Both the position numbers and the translations under genes were made by a program. The notes under the pieces are model-generated. The model saw nothing but the letters and a program-made list of their open reading frames with translations, was not told the origin of the DNA and ran no database searches. Below are positions 7,423 through 15,704 of a stretch of 43,032 bases of DNA, one piece after another. Numbering within the stretch: position 1 is the first letter of the stretch; every line of letters starts with the position of its first letter. The stretch comes from Candidatus Peregrinibacteria bacterium GW2011_GWF2_38_29 (GTDB lineage: Bacteria; Patescibacteriota; Gracilibacteria; UBA1369; UBA12463), in the NCBI GenBank assembly GCA_000992695.1, contig LBUS01000017.1, positions 1 to 43,032 on the forward strand, read 5' to 3'.

Positions 7423-8349
7423 ATGGATTTTTTAGGTGTGGATATTTTATCCACAGAGCAGTTTGATCGGGCGAGTTTGGAGCATTTGTTTGAGGTTGCT
7501 TTGAAAATGGAGCCTTTTGCAAAAAAGGAAAAGAAAGGGGATTTGATGAATGGGAAGATTTTGGCATCGCTATTTTATGAACCTTCAACAAGGACGAGAT
7601 TTTCTTTTGAAACAGCCATGAAAAGACTTGGCGGAGAGACGATTTCCGCGACTGAAATTGCGAGTTCATCGATTTTTAAAGGGGAAACTTTGGCGGATAC
7701 GGCAAAAGTTGTGGAAAAATTTGCGGATGTTATTGCGATTCGTCATCCGGAAAGTGGTTCTGCGCAAGTTTTTGCGGATAATGCGAGCATTCCGGTTTTG
7801 AATGCTGGAGATGGGCCAAATCAGCATCCAAGTCAGTCGCTTTTGGATATGTATACGATTAAAAAAGAGTGCTCTCAAATTGATGGATTAACGATTGCGA
7901 TGGTTGGGGATTTGAAATATGGGCGAACGGTTCATTCGCTGAGTTTATTACTGCGGCATTATGATGTGAAAATTGTTTTGGTTTCGCCTGATGAACTGAA
8001 AATGCCAAAAGAATATTTGGAAAAGTTTGACGAAAAAGGGCTTGTTTATGAGGAAATTTCGGGTCTAGGAGCGGCCGTGAAAAAGTCAGATGTTATTTAT
8101 ATGACGCGTGTGCAAAAAGAGAGATTTACGGATTTGAATGAATATGAAAAGTTGAAAAATGCGTTTGTGATGAGTCGCGGTTTGATTGAAGAAGCGAATA
8201 AGAAAGCGATTATTATGCATCCGTTGCCAAGAATTGGCGAGATTTCGCTTGATATGGATGATTTTGCAGGATCTGCATATTTTAGGCAGGTTGAAAATGG
8301 GGTTGCGGTTAGGATGGCGATGATTGCTTTGGTGCTTGGGAAAATGTAA
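7423..8349 (+). CDS. pyrB: Aspartate carbamoyltransferase catalytic subunit
   Basis: It condenses carbamoyl phosphate with aspartate to N-carbamoyl aspartate. The product has 308 residues, the usual length. The carbamoyl-phosphate site S55-T56-R57-T58-R59 lies in FYEPSTRTRFSFE. K86 in SSSIFKGET, the RHPE segment (108-111), the QHPSQSLLDMYT motif and HPLPR are all present, so it should be active. No regulatory subunit (pyrI) is next to it. It follows the extended -10 at 7391-7399. Confidence 0.97.
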   Translation: MDFLGVDILSTEQFDRASLEHLFEVALKMEPFAKKEKKGDLMNGKILASLFYEPSTRTRFSFETAMKRLGGETISATEIASSSIFKGETLADTAKVVEKFADVIAIRHPESGSAQVFADNASIPVLNAGDGPNQHPSQSLLDMYTIKKECSQIDGLTIAMVGDLKYGRTVHSLSLLLRHYDVKIVLVSPDELKMPKEYLEKFDEKGLVYEEISGLGAAVKKSDVIYMTRVQKERFTDLNEYEKLKNAFVMSRGLIEEANKKAIIMHPLPRIGEISLDMDDFAGSAYFRQVENGVAVRMAMIALVLGKM

Positions 8350-8398
8350 GTTTATGAAAAATTTAAGATTTGTTTAGAGGGATTTAATCTTGGTTAGG

Positions 8399-8404
8399 TA
8401 TAAT
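8399..8404 (+). promoter_or_regulatory. -10 of a near-leaderless promoter for the BRO-N gene
   Basis: TATAAT ends 9 nt before the ATG at 8414, so the transcript would start within about 3 nt of the start codon. Confidence 0.5.
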
Positions 8405-8413
8405 TTGAGTTGT

Positions 8414-9262
8414 ATGAATGATTTACAAAATAACAAGCTGGTATTGTTTCAGTCAAAAAAGATCCGTCGTACTTGGCATAACGATGAGTGGTTTTATTCG
8501 GTAGTGGATGTTATTGAAGCACTAACCGATAGCCCTACGCCGAGGCAATATTGGGGGAAGGTTAAACAAAGGGAATTCGTCGACCTTCAGTTGTCCCCAA
8601 TTTGGGTACAGCTGAAGTTAGAGAGCGCTGATGGCAAGAAATATGACACGGACTGTGTGAATACCAAGGATGCATTTCGTTTGATACAGTCAATTCCAAG
8701 TAAGAAGGCGGAACCGTTTAAGAGATGGCTTGCTGAGGTTGGGAAGGAAAGGCTTGATGAAATAGAAAACCCTGAATTGGCCCAAGAACGCATGAAGGCG
8801 CTTTATGAAAAGAAAGGTTATTCCAAGGATTGGATTGATAAGCGTTTGCGAGGAATTGCGATTCGTCAGAATTTGACTGATGAATGGAGGGATCGCGGGC
8901 TTATTTACGAAAAGGATTATGCAATTTTGACGGCGGAAATATCCAAGGCTACTTTTGGCATGACGCCAAACGAGTATAGGAAATACAAAAATATTTCCAA
9001 TAAATCGAAGGTAAATTTAAGGGATAACATGACAGACTTGGAGTTGATTTTTACGATGCTTGGAGAAAAGATGACAATTGAAATTTCCAATAAAGAAAAA
9101 CCGAAGGTGATGATAGAACATAAAAAAGTGGCAAGGCGTGGAGGTGATGTTGCTGGAAATGCGAGAAAACAAGCGGAAAAAGAGCTGGGACGAAGTGTGT
9201 GTTCAAAAGAAAATTATTTGGAAAATCCGCAGGATAGGAAATTTATTGATAATGGTATGTGA
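8414..9262 (+). CDS. BRO-N domain protein (antirepressor-like)
   Basis: The product has 282 residues from the ATG at 8414; an in-frame TTG at 8390 lies upstream of the -10 and is rejected. The N-terminal third carries a BRO-N-type domain: IRRTWHNDEWFYSVVDVIEALT, then PRQYWGKVK and the FKRWLAEVG helix. The C-terminal part contains EKKGYSKDWIDKRLRG, TFGMTPNEYKxYK-like and NLRDNMTDLELIFTMLGE segments, typical of the chromosomal BRO-N proteins often annotated as phage antirepressors. BRO-N and KilA-N domains bind DNA in phages and large viruses; the role of this chromosomal form is unknown. It separates pyrB from pyrC on the same strand, and no phage genes surround it. Confidence 0.85.
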   Translation: MNDLQNNKLVLFQSKKIRRTWHNDEWFYSVVDVIEALTDSPTPRQYWGKVKQREFVDLQLSPIWVQLKLESADGKKYDTDCVNTKDAFRLIQSIPSKKAEPFKRWLAEVGKERLDEIENPELAQERMKALYEKKGYSKDWIDKRLRGIAIRQNLTDEWRDRGLIYEKDYAILTAEISKATFGMTPNEYRKYKNISNKSKVNLRDNMTDLELIFTMLGEKMTIEISNKEKPKVMIEHKKVARRGGDVAGNARKQAEKELGRSVCSKENYLENPQDRKFIDNGM

Positions 9263-9268
9263 TATACT
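9260..9268 (+). promoter_or_regulatory. Leaderless extended -10 promoter for pyrC
   Basis: TGaTATACT overlaps the stop of the preceding gene (9260-9262 is its TGA). The hexamer ends 7 nt before the pyrC ATG at 9276, so the predicted +1 is the A of the start codon. Confidence 0.6.
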
Positions 9269-9275
9269 TTAGCCG

Positions 9276-10511
9276 ATGTATGATTTGATCTTAAAAAACG
9301 GCAAAGTTGTTTTTCCGGACGGCGTGAAGGTCGTTGATGTTTGCATTAAGGATGGGAAAATTGAAAAGATTATGCCGAGCGTTAAAGATTTGACGAAGGA
9401 CGTGATTGATTGCTCGGGATTTTATGTTTTGCCGGGGATTATTGATGCGCATGTTCATATGCGAACGCCGGGATTAACTATGAAGGAAGATTTTGGGACA
9501 GGTTCGCGCGCTTGTGCGGCAGGAGGAATTACGACTTTTATTGATATGCCAAATACGCGTCCGCCGACTTTAAATAATGATGATTTGGATGAAAAGAGGG
9601 GATTTGCAAATGATGATTCTGTTGTGAATTTTGGTTTTTATATCGGTGCAAATGGGAAAAATTTTAATGATATAAAACATGTTAAAAATGTTGCTGGTGT
9701 GAAGGTTTATTTTGGCGCGCATTATAAAGATATTTCTATTGAAGATGCGGGTTTACTGGAAGAACTTTTTAAATGGGGAAAAATGCCGATTGTTATTCAT
9801 GCGGAAAGCGAAAAAGGTTCATACGAAGCCGTTAAACAAGTTTTGCATATTGCGAAAAAATACGATGCTCGTGTTCATATTGCGCATGTTTCAACAGATT
9901 CTGAAATTGAAGAAATTAGAAAATTTAAAAGTGAAAAAGTCACGTGTGAAACCGCACCACATTATTTATTTTTAAATAAAAATGCTTTTCAAGATCTTGG
10001 AAATTTTGCAAAAGTTAACCCTCCTTTGCAAACCCATGAGGACCAAGAAGCGCTTTTTAAAGCCATTGACGATGGCGTTATTGAAATGATTGCGACTGAT
10101 CATGCACCACATTTGAAAGAAGAAAAAGAAAAATCTTTCGAGGAGGCTCCGGTTGGAGTTCCGGGAGTTGAAACTTTACTTCCGCTTATGTTGGATATTG
10201 TAAATAAAGGAAGAATTGATATTGTGAAGCTTGTGAAATTGATGTGCGAAAATCCTGCGCGAATTTTTGATATAAAAAATAAAGGAAAAATTGCGGAAGG
10301 TTTTGATGCGGATCTGGTTATTGTTGATATGGATGAAAAGAGGATTGTGCGCAACGAAAATTTGTTTACCAAATGCGGTTGGTCGCCGTTTAATGAATGG
10401 GAATTACAAGGTGTTCCAAAGATAACAATTGTTAACGGGATTAAGGTTTTTGAAAACGGAAAAATAATTGCTGGAGATTTCCGAGGTGGTGAGGTAAAGT
10501 TTTTGCAGTAA
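9276..10511 (+). CDS. pyrC: Dihydroorotase, class I (amidohydrolase superfamily)
   Basis: It cyclises N-carbamoyl aspartate to dihydroorotate in the cytoplasm. It has 411 residues, the class I length. Metal-site residues are H59 and H61 in DAHVHMR, H175 in VIHAE, H204 in IAHVST and D275 in ATDHAPH. K143 in GVKVYFG is at the position where related amidohydrolases carry a carboxylated lysine (inference). MPNTRPP is the substrate-loop motif. A second ATG at 9280 is out of frame. It begins 14 nt after the BRO-N gene and is followed by pyrD after 19 nt. Confidence 0.95.
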   Translation: MYDLILKNGKVVFPDGVKVVDVCIKDGKIEKIMPSVKDLTKDVIDCSGFYVLPGIIDAHVHMRTPGLTMKEDFGTGSRACAAGGITTFIDMPNTRPPTLNNDDLDEKRGFANDDSVVNFGFYIGANGKNFNDIKHVKNVAGVKVYFGAHYKDISIEDAGLLEELFKWGKMPIVIHAESEKGSYEAVKQVLHIAKKYDARVHIAHVSTDSEIEEIRKFKSEKVTCETAPHYLFLNKNAFQDLGNFAKVNPPLQTHEDQEALFKAIDDGVIEMIATDHAPHLKEEKEKSFEEAPVGVPGVETLLPLMLDIVNKGRIDIVKLVKLMCENPARIFDIKNKGKIAEGFDADLVIVDMDEKRIVRNENLFTKCGWSPFNEWELQGVPKITIVNGIKVFENGKIIAGDFRGGEVKFLQ

Positions 10512-10530
10512 ATTTCAATAATTAATACAT

Positions 10531-11457
10531 ATGTTAAAAATAAAATTTCTTGGCGTGGAGTTTGAAAACCCAACAGTTTTGGCTTCCGGAATTTATCCGA
10601 CAGCCGCAAATGCTTTATTACAAGCCGTTAATAATGGTGCGGGTGGAGTTACGACAAAATCGATTTGGTTGACTGAACACAAGGGGCATCCTGCTCCAAC
10701 TTTAATTACAAATGCGAATTTTACGATTAATGCGGTTGGGCTTTCTGATCATGGAGTTGACGTGAGTGGAAAAGAGATTTTGGCGTATAAAGAAAAGATT
10801 GCGGCTGACTCAAAGAAAGCGCCGATTATTGTCAGTGTTGTGGCCGGAACAAAGGCTGATTTTGGCCTTATTGCTGAGAAAATTAGCGTTTATAATCCGG
10901 ATATTATTGAAGTGAACATTTCTTGTCCAAATGTTGAATCTGAATTTGGAAAACCTTTTTCGTGCGATAAAATGGATGCTGCGGAAGTTACGAAAAATGT
11001 TAAAGCGAGAACGAAATTGCCGGTTATAATTAAGCTTTCGCCAAATGTTTTGAATATTTCGGAAATTGCAAAAGCTGTCGCAGATGCGGGAACTGACGGG
11101 TTTTGCGCCATAAATACGCTTGGACCCGGTATGATTATTGATCTTGAAAAAAGAACACCGTTTTTATCGAATAAAGTTGGTGGAGTTTCCGGACCCGGAA
11201 TAAAGCCGATTGCCGTGCGATGTGTTTATGATATTTATAAGGCTACAAAGCTTCCGATTTTGGGCATGGGTGGGGTCGTTTCTGGCAAAGATGCAATTGA
11301 AATTATGATGGCTGGAGCAGGCCTGATTGGGCTTGGTGCTGCGATTTACATGCGTGGGCCAACGGCTTTCAAATTAGTCGCTGATGAAATGGCCGAATGG
11401 ATGGCTTCCCATGGTGTAAAAGATTTGACTGAGATTATCGGAGTTGTGCAAGTTTAA
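10531..11457 (+). CDS. pyrD: Dihydroorotate dehydrogenase, class 1
   Basis: It oxidises dihydroorotate to orotate using FMN. The 308 residues lack the N-terminal membrane helix of class 2 enzymes. The catalytic base is Cys132 in NISCPNV, as in class 1, and the FMN-binding segments GVTTKS, NTLGPG, VGGVSGPGIKP and GMGGVVSGKDA are present. It is most like the 1B (NAD-linked) type, which normally needs the PyrK iron-sulfur/FAD subunit; no pyrK occurs in the window. It follows pyrC by 19 nt, probably in one transcript. Confidence 0.95.
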   Translation: MLKIKFLGVEFENPTVLASGIYPTAANALLQAVNNGAGGVTTKSIWLTEHKGHPAPTLITNANFTINAVGLSDHGVDVSGKEILAYKEKIAADSKKAPIIVSVVAGTKADFGLIAEKISVYNPDIIEVNISCPNVESEFGKPFSCDKMDAAEVTKNVKARTKLPVIIKLSPNVLNISEIAKAVADAGTDGFCAINTLGPGMIIDLEKRTPFLSNKVGGVSGPGIKPIAVRCVYDIYKATKLPILGMGGVVSGKDAIEIMMAGAGLIGLGAAIYMRGPTAFKLVADEMAEWMASHGVKDLTEIIGVVQV

Positions 11458-11471
11458 AATCGTTTTTTAGA

Positions 11472-11501
11472 TTGAATTTAAGGTTGGAAGGTGGCTATAA
11501 T
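11472..11501 (+). promoter_or_regulatory. Predicted promoter of the large AAA-type ATPase gene
   Basis: TTGAAT (11472-11477) and a perfect TATAAT (11496-11501) are separated by 18 nt. The ATG at 11527 is 25 nt further on. A run of five Cs lies between the -10 and the start. Confidence 0.6.
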
Positions 11502-11526
11502 TACCCCCTATATTTAATTTTGCAAT

Positions 11527-14500
11527 ATGGCGGATGTAAATAAGCCAAAAGGTCCTGTAGAGGGTGGCGATGGTGGGAGCGATAAACCTAATGTGCCTTT
11601 AGAGCTGGATGATGATTTTGGGCGACTTTCCGGTGAGGTTGCTGAACGCGTTAGCGTAGCTTCAACTCCAACTGTTTTAAGAGATGCTTTGCCTTCTTTG
11701 CCTGAAGATCAAGAAATCGGTAAAACAGGAACCGTTAGATGTTCTGTTTTGATTATGAAATTAGCTGATCAATCTGTGGATGAAAAGATTAGAGTGTGCG
11801 CAGAAAATGAAGGTGGGTTTTTTGAAAGATCCGGCGATTCTGTGAGAGTTGTTTTTCGAGGAGAAAGAGTTGAGTCAAGTGCTGTTTTGGTTGCGACGGC
11901 AATTCGAAAACTTGGTGTTCCGGAAATTGAAAGTGCCGCTGTTATTTTGGCTAATGGTAATTTTAAAACGAAAAAGGGTCAGATTTTTTGGGACACCGAA
12001 GGCAAAAATATTAAGTCTGCAATAGACGCTGTTTCGAATATGCCTTCGACTGGGTTACACATGTATCCGATTAATAAAGATTTTATTGATATGCTTGAAA
12101 ATCCAAGAAATGCAGATAAGGTTGGGATTGAGGCATTTCCTATGGGCGAAACCGGAGTTTTTGGTATAAAAAGTATAGAAAAACGCTATGGAAGGCTTCT
12201 TGTTGGTGGTCCAAAAGGTATCTATGGAAGAGAAAACGAAATGGGGCAAATGGAAGATTTGTTATCCGGTGATAAGATTGCTCTTGGTACTGCAAAATTG
12301 ACTCTTACAGCTAGAGCCGGTGTTGGTAAAACGAAATTTATAAAACATGCTCTTGAAAAACTTTCTTTGCGTCATGAAAAAGCTTCAACTCTTTATGTTG
12401 CAGCTTCTGAGCCGAAAAAAGCTAAAGCATTTTCGTTTTTGACAGGATTTGGTGGATTTATTCCGCGATTGTTGGAAGTTGCAAAAATCAAAGTTCTCGA
12501 TGCTGATAAAATGCCTGTATATCAAGAGTTGGCTGGTCTTGCATCTGGCACAAGTGAGTTATTGCAAGACGTCTCTGTCCTTCAGCATAAGATCAAAATT
12601 TTAATGGGGAAAATTGCTGAAGTATTTCCTCTTTTCATTGCTTTTGATGATCAGCAATGGGTTGATGACGCGTCTGCCGCTGTGCTTAGAGGTATTTTTA
12701 AAGATCCTATTGCTAACGTTGCTGTTATTGGTGCAACGAGAATCCAAGAAGGCGAGAATCCTCCAAAAGCTTTGCAGGAAGTTTTTGCCGGATCTAAGAA
12801 TATTGAACTTAATAATTTAAATTTGATTGATGCTTCTCATAGGCCTACAGGTACATTGCGAGGATTTGTTAGGGATATGCTTGAAATTAAAGACGAAGGA
12901 GAGGATTTCCCGATTTCTTTTTATACATTCCTTGCTGAAAAATCAAAAGGTCATGCTTTGAAATTAGTTGAAGGTATTAATTTATTAATTAAAGGAGGAT
13001 TTTTGCAAAAAGGTTCTGTTCTGTGTAAAAGAGGCTATAAAAATGTTGAAATCCCTGAAACCGAAGAAGCTCTTCTTGAATCACGTATTTCCAAATTACC
13101 AAGAGATCAAATTTTTATGTTGTTAAATTTGTGTATGCTCGGGCCTTCTTCCACAAAATTATTATCTGCAATATTTACTAATTCCGTTCAAAGAAAAGCT
13201 ATTTTGGGGCTTGAGAGCAATGGGATCATACAAAGAGAAAAGGGTTATGGGTTTGATCTTATGTATCCAACTATAAGAGAAGTGATGTTTAAAGTTTATG
13301 GCGAAGATGTTGAGCCTTGTGCTAGAAGTTTGATTGAACCTTTTAAAAGAATAATGGCCGAAGGTTCATTTCCTGCCGAGTGCACTTCTTATAAGTTGTA
13401 TGAATTAGCGCAATTGGCAAACGATTTGCCTACACAGATGGAGTGTTCGATGTCTGCGGGGAAAGAGGCTTTAAGTAGATATGATAATGAAAAAGCCATT
13501 GAGATTTTTGAATTTGCACGTGGTCAAAGACACGGGCTTCTTGATGATGGCTCAAGTTTTGGTATTTATACCGGACTTGCAAAAGGGAATTCTCAAATGG
13601 GTGACTATTCTGCAGCAACTGCTCATCTAGAGAGCGCTTTGGGGTATCTTAATCCTGATGATGTAGATATGGTTTTTGAATTTCATACTGCTTCAAGAGA
13701 TGCTTTTTATTCTGCGCAAGATATTAAAGGACTTGAAGAGGCCTGTGAAAGATCCTCTAGAATAGTGGATTCGAAAGAGAAAAAAGTTAGTGCACAAATA
13801 TATGATACGGAACGTTTTAAAGTGGATTTTGATATTGCCAGATGCTTTTATTTGAAAGCTGCATCAAAAGACTCTGAATTTGTTCCTTTTAGTATGGTGA
13901 GAATAAAACTTGAAGATTTGCAAAAAAGAATAGGGCTCTATTCTTATATAGATCCTGATGGGCGTTTTAGTAGAGAGATTAAGAGATTTATTGGTTTGAC
14001 TCATTATCTTGAGCACGGGCGTGTTGATTCGGATGCGGCAGTTGTTGGTAATGTTAAAGTGATAAATGATAGTTATTGTAATGCGATTGTTTATTTGGAG
14101 CAGTTTTTAGCGGAATGGAGAGAGAGCCCATCCGGTACAAATCCAAAAGCTGTTATATCTGCTTTGAGATGCTGTGGTTATGCAAAGGCTATGCTTGGAG
14201 ATGTCGGTTATAGTGTTTTATTTGATGAAGCCGCTACTCTTGCTATAAAATACGGTGATTATTCAGCGGCCGCTGATGCATTGAATATATTTGGTGGCGC
14301 CGAGGTAGATCTTTATAGAAGAGAGGGAGGGGAGGATGTTAATTTATTGCATTCTGCCTTGCAGCATTTTAAAGAAGCTGAAAGAGAAATGAATTTGCTC
14401 AATTCGAAGCCTTCATGGACGGTTAGATCCGTATCTCATAATAAGGCTCAGGCGTATTATTCTTTGGGTCTATTGTCAAGCGGTGATGAGAGTGGTGAAA

Positions 14501-14787
14501 TGTTTGCGCAGGCATTTAAAACTTTAGAAAAAGATTCCATAGCTCATAGAAGAGGAGGGTCTGACCACCTTTCTCGGTATATTGTTCCGCTTATTGCTCT
14601 TTTAAGGAAAGCTGATGATAGCGGAAGGGTTGATCGTACAATGCGTATGTCTTCTTTTGTTATTAGTGGTGAAGATATCGCTGAATCTATTGGTTATATA
14701 CATGGGCAAATTGATACGCAATCTAATACGTCTGATGGCTTGAGGCTTTGTTTTATATGTTGCAATCGCGCGATACTGCCAATTTGA
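11527..14787 (+). CDS. Large STAND/AAA_16-type ATPase with degenerate cyclase-like N-terminus and helical repeats (3' end frameshifted)
   Basis: The product has 1086 residues in this frame. Residues about 65-225 follow the layout of a class III cyclase homology domain: an EGGFFERSGDSVRVVF strand pair and a late PSTGLHMYPIN segment, but the catalytic metal aspartates are not seen. GIYGRENEM then leads into a P-loop ATPase with Walker A ARAGVGKTK (K268) and Walker B LFIAFDDQQW (D374, D375), as in MalT/LuxR and cyclase-coupled AAA_16 proteins. The remaining ~600 residues are helical and TPR-like (for example YDNEKAIEIFEFARGQ and GNSQMGDYSAATAHLESAL). No DNA-binding domain is visible. The frame ends early at 14787, while coding-like sequence continues in the -1 frame to 15152. 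It lies between pyrD and pyrE with its own promoter; a regulatory role is only a guess. Confidence 0.82.
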   Translation: MADVNKPKGPVEGGDGGSDKPNVPLELDDDFGRLSGEVAERVSVASTPTVLRDALPSLPEDQEIGKTGTVRCSVLIMKLADQSVDEKIRVCAENEGGFFERSGDSVRVVFRGERVESSAVLVATAIRKLGVPEIESAAVILANGNFKTKKGQIFWDTEGKNIKSAIDAVSNMPSTGLHMYPINKDFIDMLENPRNADKVGIEAFPMGETGVFGIKSIEKRYGRLLVGGPKGIYGRENEMGQMEDLLSGDKIALGTAKLTLTARAGVGKTKFIKHALEKLSLRHEKASTLYVAASEPKKAKAFSFLTGFGGFIPRLLEVAKIKVLDADKMPVYQELAGLASGTSELLQDVSVLQHKIKILMGKIAEVFPLFIAFDDQQWVDDASAAVLRGIFKDPIANVAVIGATRIQEGENPPKALQEVFAGSKNIELNNLNLIDASHRPTGTLRGFVRDMLEIKDEGEDFPISFYTFLAEKSKGHALKLVEGINLLIKGGFLQKGSVLCKRGYKNVEIPETEEALLESRISKLPRDQIFMLLNLCMLGPSSTKLLSAIFTNSVQRKAILGLESNGIIQREKGYGFDLMYPTIREVMFKVYGEDVEPCARSLIEPFKRIMAEGSFPAECTSYKLYELAQLANDLPTQMECSMSAGKEALSRYDNEKAIEIFEFARGQRHGLLDDGSSFGIYTGLAKGNSQMGDYSAATAHLESALGYLNPDDVDMVFEFHTASRDAFYSAQDIKGLEEACERSSRIVDSKEKKVSAQIYDTERFKVDFDIARCFYLKAASKDSEFVPFSMVRIKLEDLQKRIGLYSYIDPDGRFSREIKRFIGLTHYLEHGRVDSDAAVVGNVKVINDSYCNAIVYLEQFLAEWRESPSGTNPKAVISALRCCGYAKAMLGDVGYSVLFDEAATLAIKYGDYSAAADALNIFGGAEVDLYRREGGEDVNLLHSALQHFKEAEREMNLLNSKPSWTVRSVSHNKAQAYYSLGLLSSGDESGEMFAQAFKTLEKDSIAHRRGGSDHLSRYIVPLIALLRKADDSGRVDRTMRMSSFVISGEDIAESIGYIHGQIDTQSNTSDGLRLCFICCNRAILPI

Positions 14788-15152
14788 TAAGGACTTACAA
14801 GGTTATCGCGAAAGAGATCAACAGTATTCATCCCGTGAAGGTTCCAGGCCATGGTATTCGGTATTTTGCGCAAAAACCCGGTGCGACCGAAGAAACGCCT
14901 TATGACATGAGAAGACTGTATGGACATCTTATTCCTTTAGCGACTTTTATCTTGAATGTTGTAAAAGAGAGAGGCGTTCCTATTGATAAGGCTGTAGGCG
15001 GTATGAATCCTAAATATGTCGATGCTTCAAAGGGACATTTAAATATGAATATTGGGATTAGTTCTGATAGTTCACGCTTAAAGCGCGTCCTTAAAATAGA
15101 ACGCGCTAGTGTTTCAACTTTATTCCCGGACCCTGCTTCAGAAACTGATTAA
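14748..15152 (+). pseudogene. Frameshifted C-terminal continuation of the large ATPase
   Basis: The -1 frame relative to the upstream ORF is open from just after a TGA at 14733-14735 to 15152. Its only early starts are a TTG at 14748 and an ATG at 14757, both inside the upstream gene, with no promoter or ribosome site. The text (EALFYMLQSRDTANLIR, then KVPGHGIRYFAQKP) reads as a natural extension of the helical domain. One missing base between 14736 and 14787, for example in the T run at 14750-14753, would join the two into about 1,200 residues. An independent overlapping gene is less likely. Confidence 0.55.
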
Positions 15153-15160
15153 GAATTAAT

Positions 15161-15409
15161 TTATCTAGGCATCCACGGGGTTGGATCTAAAATTTTGATC
15201 CAAGAAGAGCTGTTTAAAGAAGAAGTTGCTGATTGAGTTGTTGTTCTTTTTAGTTGAGTTGTGTTTGTCGTTGGAGTTAAAACCGCGGCTTTGCCGTCTT
15301 GACTTTTCCACATGTTATTAAGTAGAAGAAGTGAAACAATCATTGCACCTGTGAGGAGTCCCAACCAGAAAATTATCAATGGTTGATAGTTCATGAGCTT
15401 TGTTTTCAT
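15161..15409 (-). CDS. Small single-pass membrane protein
   Basis: An 82-residue protein of unknown function. A short basic N-terminus (MKTKLMNYQP) precedes one hydrophobic segment at residues 11-30. A Thr/Ser/Asn-rich low-complexity tail (44-70) follows and probably lies outside the membrane. There is no Cys, lipobox or recognised domain. It is convergent with the large ATPase gene (8-nt gap) and has a good promoter of its own, which supports it as a real gene. Confidence 0.6.
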   Translation of the reverse strand: MKTKLMNYQPLIIFWLGLLTGAMIVSLLLLNNMWKSQDGKAAVLTPTTNTTQLKRTTTQSATSSLNSSSWIKILDPTPWMPR

Positions 15410-15437
15410 GTTTGTTTTTGTTATTTATATTGATTAT

Positions 15438-15466
15438 ATTATAACATAAATAATGTAGCATGTAAA
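15438..15466 (-). promoter_or_regulatory. Promoter of the small membrane protein
   Basis: On the minus strand TTTACA (15466-15461) and the extended TGtTATAAT (TATAAT at 15443-15438) are 17 nt apart. The start codon at 15409 is 28 nt downstream of the -10. Confidence 0.6.
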
Positions 15467-15474
15467 TACCTATA

Positions 15475-15623
15475 AAAAGCTTGTGGATAGCTATTTTTCA
15501 GACACGCTTGATTTGCCCAGCGTGCAAATCTTCGCTAGCGTTCGGTTTGCACTCTTTTGCTTTGCAAAAACCGTGCCCGTGCAAACCTCACGACTGTCTT
15601 CAAAATATCTTCCACAAGCTTTT
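15475..15623. repeat. 149-bp element with 13-bp perfect terminal inverted repeats and nested alternative hairpins
   Basis: AAAAGCTTGTGGA (15475-15487) is repeated inverted as TCCACAAGCTTTT (15611-15623). Inside, GGTTTGCAC (15544-15552) can pair with GTGCAAACC (15579-15587) around a TTTTGC-TTT-GCAAAA hairpin (15555-15569), or its TTTGCAC part can pair with GTGCAAA (15522-15528) around the palindrome CGCTAGCG (15533-15540). Base composition is richer in GC than its flanks. It is long enough to be a MITE-like element but encodes nothing. It lies between the divergent promoters of the small membrane protein and pyrE. Confidence 0.55.
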
Positions 15624-15671
15624 GTTCTATGTTATTTCGTTTTAATCTTCAATAGAATTAAGGCGACGTTA

Positions 15672-15680
15672 TGCTATAAT
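15672..15680 (+). promoter_or_regulatory. Extended -10 promoter for pyrE
   Basis: TGcTATAAT ends 24 nt before the ATG at 15705. Its position rules out the upstream in-frame GTG at 15483 as the translation start. Confidence 0.6.
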
Positions 15681-15704
15681 AGCGTTACTTTAACTATTAA
15701 AATT

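Noticed and set aside
14736-14787. Programmed -1 frameshift signal
   Set aside because: No X-XXY-YYZ slippery heptamer in the proper frame and no clear downstream pseudoknot in the overlap.
14748-15152. An independent overlapping gene
   Set aside because: It has no promoter or plausible start and reads as the continuation of the upstream ATPase; treated as a frameshifted part.
15483-15704. N-terminal extension of pyrE from a GTG at 15483
   Set aside because: The extension covers a repeat element and the pyrE -10 box and has no similarity to the OPRTase family.
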